DNA from: Arthrobacter sp. PAMC25564 | GTDB lineage: Bacteria > Actinomycetota > Actinomycetes > Actinomycetales > Micrococcaceae | Assembly: GCF_004798705.1 (NCBI RefSeq) | Contig: NZ_CP039290.1 | Span: forward strand, 434,001 to 498,000 | DNA length: 64,000 nt | Direction of reading: 5' to 3' | Shown: positions 1-9,046 of the stretch, one piece after another | Numbering within the stretch: position 1 is the stretch's first letter | Layout of the letters: each line of letters begins with the position of its first letter | Translations under genes and position numbers: made by a program | Notes under the pieces: model-generated | What the model was told of the DNA's origin: nothing | The model's database searches: none | Seen by the model: the letters and a program-made list of their open reading frames with translations, nothing else

Positions 1-591
1 GAAGTTCTGGGTGGTTCCGGAGTCATCCGAGCGGTTGACCGGGGTCACCTTGAGGTCCGGAAGCTTGACGTCCGGGTTCAGGGCTGCAATGGCCGGGTCG
101 TTCCAGTTGGCGATGGAGCCACGGAAGATCTTGGCAACGGTGTCGGCGTCGAGCTTCAGTTCCTTGACGTCCGGGAGGTTGAAGGCCACGGCGATCGGGG
201 AAATGTAGACCGGGATGTTGATGGCGCCGTCAGGGCCGCACTTGTCCTTGGAGCTGGCGAACTCGTCATCCTTGAGGTAAGCATCGGAGCCGGCGAACTG
301 GGCGGAACCGTCGAGGATCGCCTTGCGTCCGGCGCCGGAGCCGTCCGGGGAGTACTGCACGGTGGCACCCTGGTTTGCCGAGGCAAAGTTGGTCTTCCAC
401 ACGTCCATGGCTGCACCCTGCGCGGAGGAGCCGATGCCCGTCAGCGTGCCGGTGACCTTCACGGCGGCCGCGGACGGCGTTGCGGACTGGGTGGCGTTCG
501 TGGCGTTGTCTGAACCACAAGCGGTGAGCGCGAGTGCGCCGGCTGCGATAACAGCGACAGCCGCGTGGCGGCCGATGCGAAGTGCCTTCAC
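1..591 (-). CDS. pstS: Phosphate ABC transporter substrate-binding protein PstS (N-terminal part)
   Basis: Extracytoplasmic phosphate-binding lipoprotein that delivers phosphate to the PstCAB permease. The window holds the first 197 codons and the left edge cuts the rest. The GTG start at 591 follows a GGAAGGGG ribosome site. A signal peptide ends in the lipobox LTAC, with Cys25 as the lipidated residue. The mature part shows PstS-type segments: GIGSSAQGAA, YSPDGSGAGRKAI and, at the cut end, NRSDDSGTTQNF, which resembles the phosphate-contacting loop of the family. A PHO box lies about 125 bp upstream. The remaining pst genes should lie to the left, outside the window. Confidence 0.93.
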   Translation of the reverse strand, partial: MKALRIGRHAAVAVIAAGALALTACGSDNATNATQSATPSAAAVKVTGTLTGIGSSAQGAAMDVWKTNFASANQGATVQYSPDGSGAGRKAILDGSAQFAGSDAYLKDDEFASSKDKCGPDGAINIPVYISPIAVAFNLPDVKELKLDADTVAKIFRGSIANWNDPAIAALNPDVKLPDLKVTPVNRSDDSGTTQNF

Positions 592-846
592 TAGATGTAC
601 CCCTTCCAGGGATTTTCTGATGCGTGCCGGACCGGAGGCGTCCGGACAAAAGACTGTGAGTACTTTTTGTACCTTTATCGAAGGTAGGTGCCCCAGATGA
701 AGAGAATTGGGGTCCAAAGTTAACGGAAGGTGAACGGCGCCGGGACAGTGGCTTACAACTGCCGGGTTCCCATTGCGTTATGTGGGTCACAGTCGTAGTG
801 GCGGGGGCGCGTGCCGTGCGGGTGCCCGGCGGGTGTTGCCAGCAAA
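592..846. other. Divergent intergenic region between pstS and the FUSC gene
   Basis: No gene is supported here. Apart from the PHO box it holds an AT-richer stretch at about 645-685 (around GTACTTTTTGTACC), probably part of the pstS promoter, and the start-proximal -10 box of the next gene just to its right. Confidence 0.6.
714..735 (-). promoter_or_regulatory. PHO box (PhoP-type direct repeat) upstream of pstS
   Basis: On the minus strand two 11-bp units follow each other: GTTCACC+TTCC, then GTTAACT+TTGG. The first heptamer matches the actinobacterial PhoP direct-repeat unit GTTCACC exactly and the second differs at two positions. Position and orientation upstream of pstS support phosphate-starvation control; PhoP binding is inferred. 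Confidence 0.75.
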
Positions 847-852
847 TAGACT
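847..852 (+). promoter_or_regulatory. -10 box TAGACT, likely leaderless start
   Basis: TAGACT lies 7 nt before the ATG at 860, so transcription would begin at or next to the start codon. It supports ATG 860 over upstream in-frame starts. Confidence 0.5.
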
Positions 853-859
853 GGTGGGC

Positions 860-1987
860 ATGGCCTCCGGTACTGGACTCTCCGCAAGCGCACGATTCCT
901 GCGGGGCCGGGTCCGCACCGGTATTGTCAGGAGCCGCAACTCCCTGCTGCCGGCCGTCCAGATGACCGTCTGCGCCGTGGGGGCCTATGCCTTCGCGGAA
1001 TACGTCCTGGGCCATACGGGTCCGCTCTTTGCCGCCACTTCCTCCCTTATTGCGCTCGGTTTCTCCCGCGAGCCCCGGCTGCGCAGGGTGGTGGAGGTGG
1101 GCCTGGGCTGCACCCTGGGCATCGTGGTGGGTGATTTGCTGCTGCACTGGCTGGGGGCCGGAATCTGGCAGGCCGCCGTCGTCCTCTTCTTCTCCATCCT
1201 GCTGGCGCGCTTCCTGGACCGCGGCGTGATCTTCACTACCCAGCTGGGGCTGCAGTCCCTCCTGGTGGTGCTGCTACCCGCGCCGGCCGGTGGCCCGTTC
1301 ACCCGCAGCATCGACGCGCTCGTCGGCGGGACCTTCGCCCTGCTGGTGACCTTCCTCGTCCCGAAAGACCCGCGCCGGGAACCGCGCAACGACGTGAAGA
1401 AACTCCTGCACGAGCTGGCCGAGGTACTGCGGGAATGTTCCTCCGCCCTGCGGTACAGCGATTCCACCCAGGCCTGGCACGCCCTGATCCGCGGACGCAA
1501 CGTCCAGCCGCTCGTCGATTCCATGCGCCAGACCCTGCGCACCTCCGGCGAGGTGGCCACCCTGGCCCCGGCCTACCGGCGGCACCGGGACGAGCTGGAC
1601 CGGCTGGAGCAATCGGTGGACTTCATCGATCTTGCCCTGCGCAACAGCCGTGTCTTTGCCCGCCGGCTGACCAGCGCCATCAACCATGCCGCCCTCACGG
1701 ACGAGGCAACGGAGAACATCGCCGAGGTGCTGGACGAAACAGCCGCCGCCATCGACGAACTCTCCCTGGGCCTGGCGGAGCTGCACGACGGCGTCCGGCG
1801 GGCGCACCTGCGGACGGCCCGGACGGACCTGCGGGAGATCGCCGGCCGGCTGCATCCCCGGCTCCTGGACGTCCAGCTGCTCGAGGGCGAAACGGTGGTC
1901 ATGCTGTTCCGTCCGCTCATGGTGGACCTGCTCGAGGCCGCCGGGGTGGACTCCAAGGAAGCCCGGGACATCCTGCCGCCGCTGTAG
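860..1987 (+). CDS. FUSC / aromatic-acid-exporter-like membrane protein
   Basis: Integral membrane protein of 375 aa in the FUSC/ArAE style. The first ~165 residues form several hydrophobic helices (for example around LLPAVQMTVCAVGAYAFAEYV, GCTLGIVVGDLLL and LLVVLLPAPAGGPF). The rest is a charged, helical cytoplasmic domain rich in Leu, Glu and Arg. Relatives are implicated in exporting aromatic acids or similar compounds, but the substrate cannot be read from sequence. ATG 860 is chosen because a TAGACT box sits 7 nt before it; the reading frame is open further upstream. The gene stands alone between pstS and radA. Confidence 0.75.
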   Translation: MASGTGLSASARFLRGRVRTGIVRSRNSLLPAVQMTVCAVGAYAFAEYVLGHTGPLFAATSSLIALGFSREPRLRRVVEVGLGCTLGIVVGDLLLHWLGAGIWQAAVVLFFSILLARFLDRGVIFTTQLGLQSLLVVLLPAPAGGPFTRSIDALVGGTFALLVTFLVPKDPRREPRNDVKKLLHELAEVLRECSSALRYSDSTQAWHALIRGRNVQPLVDSMRQTLRTSGEVATLAPAYRRHRDELDRLEQSVDFIDLALRNSRVFARRLTSAINHAALTDEATENIAEVLDETAAAIDELSLGLAELHDGVRRAHLRTARTDLREIAGRLHPRLLDVQLLEGETVVMLFRPLMVDLLEAAGVDSKEARDILPPL

Positions 1988-2053
1988 GCCGCCGCTGTCC
2001 GGGGCGGACCGGGGCCGGCCCTGTCACCGGCCATGGATGTCGCTGCCCCCGGA

Positions 2054-2059
2054 TAGTGT
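2054..2059 (+). promoter_or_regulatory. -10 box TAGTGT before radA
   Basis: TAGTGT ends 6 nt before the radA ATG. The spacer GGAGCA could also act as a weak ribosome site, so a leaderless or very short leader transcript is likely. Confidence 0.45.
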
Positions 2060-2065
2060 GGAGCA

Positions 2066-3439
2066 ATGGCTACGAAGACTTCCCGCGCATCCAAGGCACC
2101 GGGCTACAAATGCGCCGAATGCGGCTGGACCACGGCAAAGTGGGTGGGCCGCTGCGGCGAGTGCCAGGCCTGGGGCAGCGTCGAGGAGACCGGCGGCGCC
2201 GTCGCCCGGACGACGGCGGCAACCACCGTGCTGGAGCCGGCCCGCCGGATCGCCGACATCGATGCCACGACGGCGGCGTTCCTGCCCACCGGTGTGGACG
2301 AACTGGACCGGGTCCTCGGCGGCGGGCTGGTCCCCGGCGCCGTCATCCTGCTCGCCGGCGAACCCGGCGTGGGCAAGTCCACGCTGCTCCTGGATGTTGC
2401 GGCCAAGTTCGCCCGCACCGCGCAGGATGTCCTGTACATCACCGGGGAGGAATCCGCAGCGCAGGTGAAGCTCCGCGCGGACCGGATCGACGCCGTCGCC
2501 GAATCCCTGTATCTCTCCGCGGAAACCGACCTTGGCCAGGCCTTGGGGCAGGTGGAGAAGCTTGAGCCGCGGCTGCTGGTGGTGGACTCGGTCCAGACCC
2601 TGAGCAGCGCCGATGTTGAAGGCAGCGCTGGCGGCGTCTCGCAGGTGCGCGAGGTCGCGGCCTCCCTCATCGCCGCGGCCAAGCGCCGCAACATGACCAC
2701 ACTCCTGGTGGGGCACGTGACCAAGGACGGCTCCATCGCCGGGCCGCGGCTGCTGGAGCACCTCGTGGACGTGGTGTGCCAGTTCGAGGGCGAGCGCCAC
2801 TCCAGGCTCAGGCTGCTCCGCGCCGTCAAGAACCGTTACGGGCCCACGGATGACGTCGGCTGCTTCGACCTGAATGAGGACGGCATCGTGGGCCTCGCCG
2901 ATCCGAGCGGGCTGTTCGTCTCGCGGACCAAGGAGCCTGTCTCCGGCACCTGCATCACGGTGACTTTGGAAGGGCGCCGGCCGCTGCTGGCCGAGGTGCA
3001 GTCCCTGCTGGCCGAAAGCTCAAGCTCGCAGCCGCGCCGGGCCACCAGCGGGCTGGACAGCTCAAGGGTTGCGATGCTGCTCGCCGTGCTGCAGCAGCGC
3101 GCCGGCTGCCTGCTGCACAAGGATGATTCCTACGTGGCCACCGTGGGCGGTGTGAAGCTCAGCGAACCGGCCACGGACCTGGCGGTGGCACTGGCCGTCG
3201 CGTCCGCCAAAGCCAAAAAGCCGCTGCCTCAGCGGCTCATCGCCTTCGGCGAGGTGGGCCTGGCCGGCGAAGTCCGGCCGGTGCCCGGGATCAACCAGCG
3301 CATCCAGGAAGCCCACCGGCTGGGGTTCACGCACGCCGTCGTCCCGGCCAGCCCCAACGGCCCCGGCCCGGTCCCCGCCGGGTTCTCCGTGCGGGAGGTC
3401 GGGCACCTGGCCGAGGCGCTGGGCCTGCTGATCAGCTAG
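2066..3439 (+). CDS. radA: DNA repair protein RadA
   Basis: Cytoplasmic ATPase of 457 aa that promotes branch migration during recombinational repair. An N-terminal zinc finger (YKCAECGWTTAKWVGRCGEC, Cys-x2-Cys...Cys-x2-Cys) comes first. It is followed by a RecA-like core with Walker A GEPGVGKST near residue 100 and the RadA-specific KNRYGPTDDVG motif, and then a Lon-protease-like C-terminal domain (IAFGEVGLAGEVRPVPGINQRI). Length and architecture are normal. In many bacteria radA adjoins disA; here disA lies 5.6 kb downstream behind an inserted lipid-desaturation block. The gene ends convergently with the desaturase, and a small 6-bp hairpin (3441-3456) lies between them. Confidence 0.97.
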   Translation: MATKTSRASKAPGYKCAECGWTTAKWVGRCGECQAWGSVEETGGAVARTTAATTVLEPARRIADIDATTAAFLPTGVDELDRVLGGGLVPGAVILLAGEPGVGKSTLLLDVAAKFARTAQDVLYITGEESAAQVKLRADRIDAVAESLYLSAETDLGQALGQVEKLEPRLLVVDSVQTLSSADVEGSAGGVSQVREVAASLIAAAKRRNMTTLLVGHVTKDGSIAGPRLLEHLVDVVCQFEGERHSRLRLLRAVKNRYGPTDDVGCFDLNEDGIVGLADPSGLFVSRTKEPVSGTCITVTLEGRRPLLAEVQSLLAESSSSQPRRATSGLDSSRVAMLLAVLQQRAGCLLHKDDSYVATVGGVKLSEPATDLAVALAVASAKAKKPLPQRLIAFGEVGLAGEVRPVPGINQRIQEAHRLGFTHAVVPASPNGPGPVPAGFSVREVGHLAEALGLLIS

Positions 3440-3466
3440 GTCCGGCAGCGGCCGGAGACGCGGTGC

Positions 3467-4672
3467 TTAGGCCTTCTTCCTGGGCGGCAGCGCAAGCTTG
3501 AAGACCTTGGCCCAGGTGGAGCCGACCTGCTTCAGGAGCGGACCCGAAATGTACGTCAGTCCGTAGCGCTGGCAGATTTCCTGGACCTTTGGCGCCACCT
3601 CGGCGTAGCGGTTGGACGGAATGTCCGGGAAGAGGTGGTGCTCGATCTGGTGCGAAAGGTTGCCGGTCATGAAGTGCATGAACTTGGAGCCGGAGATGTT
3701 GGCGGATCCGATCATCTGCCGGACGTACCAGTCGCCGCGGGTCTCGCCTTCGACCATGTCCTCGGTGAAGGTGTCCGTCCCCTCCGGGAAGTGCCCACAG
3801 AAGATCACCGCGTGGGCCCAGACGTTGCGGACCGCGTTCGCCGTCAGGGTGCCGTAGAGCGCCTGCTTGCCGGAGCCGGTGAGCATGGCGACGGCGGGGG
3901 TGGCGGCGTAGTCCTTGGTGAACTGCTTGAGGGCCTTGCGCCCCAGGGCCTTGAGGTCCTTGACCAGGGCGGCCTTGGTCTTCTTGCCCTCCTTGTAGTC
4001 CTGCAGCTCGAGGTCGTAGATCGCAATGCCCCACTCGAAGACCGGCGCCAGCAGGGCGTTATAGAGCGGGTTGCCCAGGTTGAAGGGCTTCCATTCCTGG
4101 TCAGGGTCCATCCGGAGCAGGTTGTATCCGACGTCGTTGTCCTTGCCCACCACGTTGGTCCAGCGGTGGTGCAGGTCGTTGTGGGTGTGCTGCCAGGCGC
4201 GGGCCGGCGTCACGAAGTCCCATTCCCACGTGGTGGAGTGGATATCAGGGTCCCGCATCCAGTCCCACTGGCCGTGCAGCACGTTGTGCCCGATCTCCAT
4301 GTTTTCCAGGATCTTGGCGAGGCTCAGCAGGGTGGTGCCGGCAATCCAGGCGCCCTTGTTCTTGCTCACCAGCAGCGCCGCGCGGCCGGAAATCTCCAGC
4401 CCGCGCTGGATCTTGATGACGCGGCGGATGTAGGCGGCGTCGGATGCCCCGCGCTTGGCCAGGACCTCGTCGCGGATGGCGTCGAGTTCGCGGCCCAGCT
4501 CGGCGACCTGCTCGTCGGAGAGGTGCGCGGCGGCCGGGGGGCGGACCAGCGGGCTGCCGGACTCGGCGAGGGCGCCGGGCCGCGTCTTCACGGCGGGCAC
4601 CTTCTTCGGGGAAGCGCCGCCGTCGGAGGCACCGCCCTCGGAAACGTCCGGTTTGTTGGTAACGATCGTCAT
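3467..4672 (-). CDS. Membrane fatty-acid desaturase (DesA3-like)
   Basis: Di-iron membrane desaturase of 401 aa that would introduce a double bond into an acyl chain. All three histidine boxes are present: HNVLH (129-133), HTHNDLHH (162-169) and HQIEHH near the C-terminus. Hydrophobic helices lie between them. The ATG at 4672 has a GAGGAG ribosome site, and the reductase gene ends only 13 nt upstream. The pairing with a flavin/[2Fe-2S] reductase resembles M. tuberculosis DesA3 (Rv3229c) and its electron donor Rv3230c, a stearoyl-CoA delta-9 desaturase system. Regioselectivity cannot be decided from sequence. Confidence 0.9.
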   Translation of the reverse strand: MTIVTNKPDVSEGGASDGGASPKKVPAVKTRPGALAESGSPLVRPPAAAHLSDEQVAELGRELDAIRDEVLAKRGASDAAYIRRVIKIQRGLEISGRAALLVSKNKGAWIAGTTLLSLAKILENMEIGHNVLHGQWDWMRDPDIHSTTWEWDFVTPARAWQHTHNDLHHRWTNVVGKDNDVGYNLLRMDPDQEWKPFNLGNPLYNALLAPVFEWGIAIYDLELQDYKEGKKTKAALVKDLKALGRKALKQFTKDYAATPAVAMLTGSGKQALYGTLTANAVRNVWAHAVIFCGHFPEGTDTFTEDMVEGETRGDWYVRQMIGSANISGSKFMHFMTGNLSHQIEHHLFPDIPSNRYAEVAPKVQEICQRYGLTYISGPLLKQVGSTWAKVFKLALPPRKKA

Positions 4673-4685
4673 GCGGTGGTACTCC

Positions 4686-5762
4686 TCAGAGGTCGAGGTT
4701 AACGGGTCCGGCGGCTGCCGAAACGCACGTCTGGATTAGTTGGCCAGGCTCGCCGTGGATTTCGCCTGTACGCAGGTCACGGATCTGGCCGGCCCGGAGC
4801 GGAATCAGGCAGCTGTGGCAGATTCCCATGCGGCAGCCGCTGGGCATCAGCACCCCGGCGTCTTCGCCGACGTCGAGCAGGGGCGTGTCGCCATCCGCTT
4901 CGACTTCGCGGTCCGAGGCCTCAAAGGTGACCAGTCCGCCGTCGTGTCCGTCGCCGCCGGCAAGCTTGGTGCTGAAACGTTCGATGGTCAGGGTGGCACC
5001 CTCCGCATCGCCGGCAGCGCCAGCGGTTTCGGCCGCCCAGAGCGCCTCGGCGTCGTCAAGGAAGCCTTCGGGGCCGCAGGCATAGGCGGCGCGCCGGCGC
5101 CAGTCGGGGCAGAGCGCTTCCAGCTCGTCGGCGGAACTGAAGTCCTGCCGGCCGCGTTCCCCGGTGAACCAGTGGGTGACGCGGAAGTTGGGGAACTGGT
5201 CGGCGAGTTCGGCGAGTTCCTCACGGAAGATGGCGTCCGCGGCGGTCCGGGCGGTGTGGATGAGCACGACGTCGGAGTCGGGGCGGTGCGGCACGAGCGT
5301 GCGGATCATCGACATCACCGGCGTGATTCCGCTGCCGGCGGTCAGCATGAGCAGCGGACGGGGGTGTTCCGGCAGGACGAAGTCGCCCTGCGGGGGTGCC
5401 AGGAAGAGGACATCGCCGGGTTTGGTGGAATGCACGAGGGTCCCGGAGACGGCGCCCATGTCGGTGACCGTGATGGCCGGGTCCATGCCGGCCGGGGCGC
5501 TGAGCGAGTAGGAACGCCAATGGCGGACGCCGTCGAGTTCGACGCCGATGCGGGCCCACTGGCCGGCAAGGTGCGCTTGCCAGCCGCGGCCGGGACGGAA
5601 GAAAATGGTGGCGGAATCGGCCGTTTCGGGGACCACCCGGGTGACTACGCCGCGCAGTTGGCGGGCAGAAAACACAGGGTTGAACAGCGACAGAATGTCT
5701 TCTGGAGCCAGGGGGGTGGTCAGTATCGATGCGGCGCGCGCCAGCTTACGGAGCCGGATCAT
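4686..5762 (-). CDS. Flavin/[2Fe-2S] oxidoreductase, electron donor of the desaturase
   Basis: Reductase of 358 aa that passes electrons from NAD(P)H through FAD and a plant-type [2Fe-2S] centre. The order is a FAD domain with the RSYSLSA motif, a nucleotide domain with MLTAGSGITPVMSMIRTL, and a C-terminal ferredoxin domain with CRMGICHSC followed by a distal Cys in LIQTC. It starts at ATG 5762 and is the first gene of a two-gene operon with the desaturase. The context and its likeness to Rv3230c point to the desaturase as partner. The divergent PucR gene begins about 100 bp away and may control the pair. Confidence 0.9.
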   Translation of the reverse strand: MIRLRKLARAASILTTPLAPEDILSLFNPVFSARQLRGVVTRVVPETADSATIFFRPGRGWQAHLAGQWARIGVELDGVRHWRSYSLSAPAGMDPAITVTDMGAVSGTLVHSTKPGDVLFLAPPQGDFVLPEHPRPLLMLTAGSGITPVMSMIRTLVPHRPDSDVVLIHTARTAADAIFREELAELADQFPNFRVTHWFTGERGRQDFSSADELEALCPDWRRRAAYACGPEGFLDDAEALWAAETAGAAGDAEGATLTIERFSTKLAGGDGHDGGLVTFEASDREVEADGDTPLLDVGEDAGVLMPSGCRMGICHSCLIPLRAGQIRDLRTGEIHGEPGQLIQTCVSAAAGPVNLDL

Positions 5763-5859
5763 GCTTCCAGCTTATGTCAGTCCGGGTCATAACTCTTCAC
5801 CCAAGGCATACGATCATTTCCTGGAAACTATCGCCGAGAAACAAATTTTGGATCTGCCC

Positions 5860-7062
5860 ATGAATTCACCAGCCGAAAGCCGCCCCGCACCCCCCGCGTA
5901 TGACCCCCCTTGGCTGGCGCTGCCGCGGGAGGTCAGCGACATGCTCCGGCCCATGATGCCCGGCATTGTGGAGGCGATCATCGATGCCGTGCCGCAACTG
6001 GTTCCCGCCTATGCGAGGCCCATTGAAGGCCGGTTCGGCCGCGGCCTCCGGCGGGGCGTGGCCGCAGCCTTGGACCGGTTCCTGCAGCTGCCCGGGACCC
6101 GGCTTCCGGCCCTGTCCGAGGAGAGCAGGCAACTGGTGGCCGGTCTTGGCAGCGGCGAGTTCCGGCAGGGCCGGAGCATGGACGCCCTGCTGAGCGCCTA
6201 CCGGATGGGCGCCCGGGTGGTCTTCCGGGAGATGTCCCGGATGTCCGTCGAACGCCAGCTCGGCCAGAGCGTGGTCGTGGACCTGGGCGAATCGATCCTG
6301 GCGTACATTGACGAGCTGTCGGCGGTGAGCGCCGAGGCCTACGCCGTCGAACAGTCCGAGCGCGCCGGGGCGGTGGACCGGCGCCGCACCGAGCTGCTGG
6401 ATCTGTTGTTGCTCGGGCAGGCGGATGAAGCCGCCCTGCGCCAGACGGCCGCCATGGCCGACTGGTCCCTGCCGCAGCGGATGGTGGTGGTGACCCTGCC
6501 GGTGGAACGCTCGGCCGGCTTGCGGGTGCGGCTGGGAGCCCGCACGCTCGTCGTCGAACGCGAAACCGACGCCGTCGCCCTCGTCCCGGCGCAGCAGTCC
6601 AGGTCCGCGCGCGCGGACCTGGACAAGGCCCTGCTGGGGCGTGGCGCATCCGTGGGGCCGGCCGGCAGCTGGGAAAAAGTCCCGGATTCGCTGCGCCTTG
6701 CCGTGCTGGCGGCCTCCGTCCTGCCTCCGCGGGACGGGCCGGAAGACCCGCCTATCTGGGCGGACGAGCATCTGGCGGAGGTAATTCTGGGCGCGGAGCC
6801 CTCCGCGATCGCCGAGCTGGCCAACCGCCGGCTGGCGCCCCTGGAGGGCCTGCGCCCCGCCCAGCGCGAGCGGCTGGCGGAAACCCTGCTCTCCTGGCTC
6901 CGGCACTGGGGCCAACGTGGTCCGGTCGCGGCCGAACTCGGAATCCATCCGCAGACCGTGGGCTACCGGGCGGCGCAGCTGCGCGAGCTCTTCGGCGACG
7001 CCCTGGAGGATCCGGAGGCACGGTTCGAGCTGGAGCTGGCCCTCCTCGCCGGCAGGCGTTGA
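5860..7062 (+). CDS. PucR-family transcriptional regulator
   Basis: Putative DNA-binding regulator of 400 aa. The last ~60 residues form a PucR-type helix-turn-helix (HTH_30): LLSWLRHWGQRGPVAAELGI, then HPQTVGYRAAQLRELFG. The N-terminal half is helical and lacks a recognisable ligand domain; it resembles regulators adjacent to desaturase genes in actinobacteria. The start is uncertain: ATG 5860 (MNSPAES) leaves a normal divergent promoter region, whereas an in-frame ATG at 5761 would overlap the reductase start. Divergence from the reductase-desaturase pair suggests it controls membrane fatty-acid unsaturation. This is inference from position only. Confidence 0.8.
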   Translation: MNSPAESRPAPPAYDPPWLALPREVSDMLRPMMPGIVEAIIDAVPQLVPAYARPIEGRFGRGLRRGVAAALDRFLQLPGTRLPALSEESRQLVAGLGSGEFRQGRSMDALLSAYRMGARVVFREMSRMSVERQLGQSVVVDLGESILAYIDELSAVSAEAYAVEQSERAGAVDRRRTELLDLLLLGQADEAALRQTAAMADWSLPQRMVVVTLPVERSAGLRVRLGARTLVVERETDAVALVPAQQSRSARADLDKALLGRGASVGPAGSWEKVPDSLRLAVLAASVLPPRDGPEDPPIWADEHLAEVILGAEPSAIAELANRRLAPLEGLRPAQRERLAETLLSWLRHWGQRGPVAAELGIHPQTVGYRAAQLRELFGDALEDPEARFELELALLAGRR

Positions 7063-7113
7063 GCAGGGCAGGAGTTAAGCAGGGCGGGCGCTAAGCCGCC
7101 GGGCTCCTTGCCG

Positions 7114-8727
7114 CTATTTCGCCGGGTTGTGCGTGCCGATCGGCAGCAGGGTCAGGTCCGGGTGGTTCTTTTCGATCCGGCGCAGCGCCCAGACGTCGTT
7201 GAACAGCGCCAGGTACTCGCCGTCGGAACGCAGCAGCACCTCCGCGCCGGGCACGTTGGCCAGCGCCGGCATGGCATCCGCCGTCGAGATCCGGGCGATC
7301 GAATACGGCAGCCGCTCCAGCCGCATCGGCGCGCTGAAATCGTGCGCCATACGGTCTTCGACCACCTCGAACTGCATCGGGCCGACGGCGGCCAGCACGG
7401 GGGCCTGGTCGCCACGGATGTCGGAGCGGAGCACCTGGATGACGCCCTCGTGCTCGAGCTGTTCGATGCCGCGGCGGAACTGCTTGAAGCGGCTGGGGTC
7501 CTTGGACCGGGCCACTTGGAAGTGCTCCGGGGCGAACAGCGGGATCGCGGGGAATTCCACCGGCTCGTCCAGGAACAGGCTGTCTCCGACCCGCAGTGAG
7601 GAGGCGTTCACAAGCCCGACGACATCGCCGGGGAAGGCCTCGTCGATGACCTCGCGTTCGCGGCCGAAGACCTGCTGCGCGTACTTCGTGGCGAAAGACT
7701 TTCCCGTCCGGCCCTGCGTGACCACCATGCCGCGCTCGAAGATGCCGGAGCAGACCCGAATGAAGGCGACGTGGTCGCGGTGGGCCTTGTTCATGCCCGC
7801 CTGGACCTTGAAGACGAAGCCGGCGAAGGGTGCGTCGACGGGGCGCGGGGCGCCGTCGACGTCGGGCCGCGGAGCGGCGGGCGGCGCGAAGTCCACGAGG
7901 GCGTCGAGGATTTCCTTCACGCCGAAGTTCAGGGCGGCCGAGCTGAACAGGATCGGCGTGGCCTGGCCGGAGTGGAAGGCCTCGACGTCGAACCCGAGGT
8001 TGGATTCGATGACGAGCCCGGCCTCGTCCACGGCGTTGGACCAGTCATTGCCCTGGCTGGCAGCGGCCTGCTCCGGGGTGAAGTACTCGGTGATGGCGAT
8101 GTTGGCGCCGGCGTTGTTGCGCTGGAACTTCGCGAAGCGGTCGTTGCGCAGGTCCCACACGCCGCGGAAGTCGCCGGAAATGCCGACGGCCCAGGTCAGC
8201 GGCATGGGCTGGAGCCCGGTGCGCTCGGTGATCTCGTCCATCAGCGCCAGGGCGTCCAGGCCGGGCCGGTCCCATTTGTTGATCACGGTGATGATGGGCA
8301 GGTTGCGCTGCTTGCAGACCTCGAAGAGCTTCATGGTCTGCGTTTCCAGGCCCTTGGCGGCGTCCACGAGCATCACGGCGCAGTCCACGGCGGCCAGCAC
8401 CCGGTAGGTGTCCTCGGAGAAGTCGGCGTGGCCCGGGGTGTCCAGGAGGTTGATCACGGTGTCCCGGTAGGCGAACTGCAGGGCGGCCGAACTGATGGAG
8501 ATGCCGCGGTCCTTTTCCATCTGCATCCAGTCCGAGACCGTTTCCTTGCGGTTGGCCTTGCCGCTGGACGCACCGGCCGTGCCGATCACCTTGGCGTGCA
8601 GCGCGAGCGCCTCGGTCAGCGTGGACTTGCCGGCGTCGGGATGGGAAATGACCGCGAAAGTCCGACGCCGGGCCGCCTGCTTGTGAATCTCCTGGACTCG
8701 TGCGGGGCTAACGACTTCTTGAGACAC
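7114..8727 (-). CDS. prfC: Peptide chain release factor 3
   Basis: Translational GTPase of 537 aa that removes RF1/RF2 from the ribosome after termination. G-domain motifs are intact: G1 SHPDAGKSTLTE, G3 DTPGHADF and G4 NKWD. The C-terminal region contains the RF3-specific segment QFEVVEDRM. The GTG at 8727 (SQEVVSPARVQEIHKQ) is chosen because it gives the family's usual length (~530 aa); the upstream in-frame extension is rich in Arg, Pro and Ser and unlike coding sequence. It lies between the PucR gene and the divergent disA. Confidence 0.95.
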   Translation of the reverse strand: MSQEVVSPARVQEIHKQAARRRTFAVISHPDAGKSTLTEALALHAKVIGTAGASSGKANRKETVSDWMQMEKDRGISISSAALQFAYRDTVINLLDTPGHADFSEDTYRVLAAVDCAVMLVDAAKGLETQTMKLFEVCKQRNLPIITVINKWDRPGLDALALMDEITERTGLQPMPLTWAVGISGDFRGVWDLRNDRFAKFQRNNAGANIAITEYFTPEQAAASQGNDWSNAVDEAGLVIESNLGFDVEAFHSGQATPILFSSAALNFGVKEILDALVDFAPPAAPRPDVDGAPRPVDAPFAGFVFKVQAGMNKAHRDHVAFIRVCSGIFERGMVVTQGRTGKSFATKYAQQVFGREREVIDEAFPGDVVGLVNASSLRVGDSLFLDEPVEFPAIPLFAPEHFQVARSKDPSRFKQFRRGIEQLEHEGVIQVLRSDIRGDQAPVLAAVGPMQFEVVEDRMAHDFSAPMRLERLPYSIARISTADAMPALANVPGAEVLLRSDGEYLALFNDVWALRRIEKNHPDLTLLPIGTHNPAK

Positions 8728-9046
8728 GGTGCTACTTTCGCTGTGGCTGTGGGGAGGGGATCGGCGGAGAGCCCGCGGTACACCCGAGACTCCAAGTTTA
8801 TCGCAGGCCGCGGACCCGCCGTGCTGCCTGCTGAAAGTGCCGCCCCGGAAAGGGGCCGCCAAGGCCATCCGGGAAGCGCCCCGGGGAGCGTCCCGATGGA
8901 GCACTTTGAGGCTTGCCTGTGCGGTTAAGGCGGCACCGTACCCGTACTATGGTGAGAGCGGAAAACCGAGTACTTTTGATCCTGCCGGCCAACACTGGAA
9001 ACCGGCGCACTTGCGGGCGGCAGCCCGCACCTTTGAAGGGAAAACC
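8728..9046. other. Divergent intergenic region prfC/disA
   Basis: About 320 bp without a supported gene. Short open frames here do not look like real proteins. The region should hold the prfC and disA promoters. TACTAT at 8946-8951 is a possible disA -10 element, but I see no convincing -35 partner. Confidence 0.5.
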
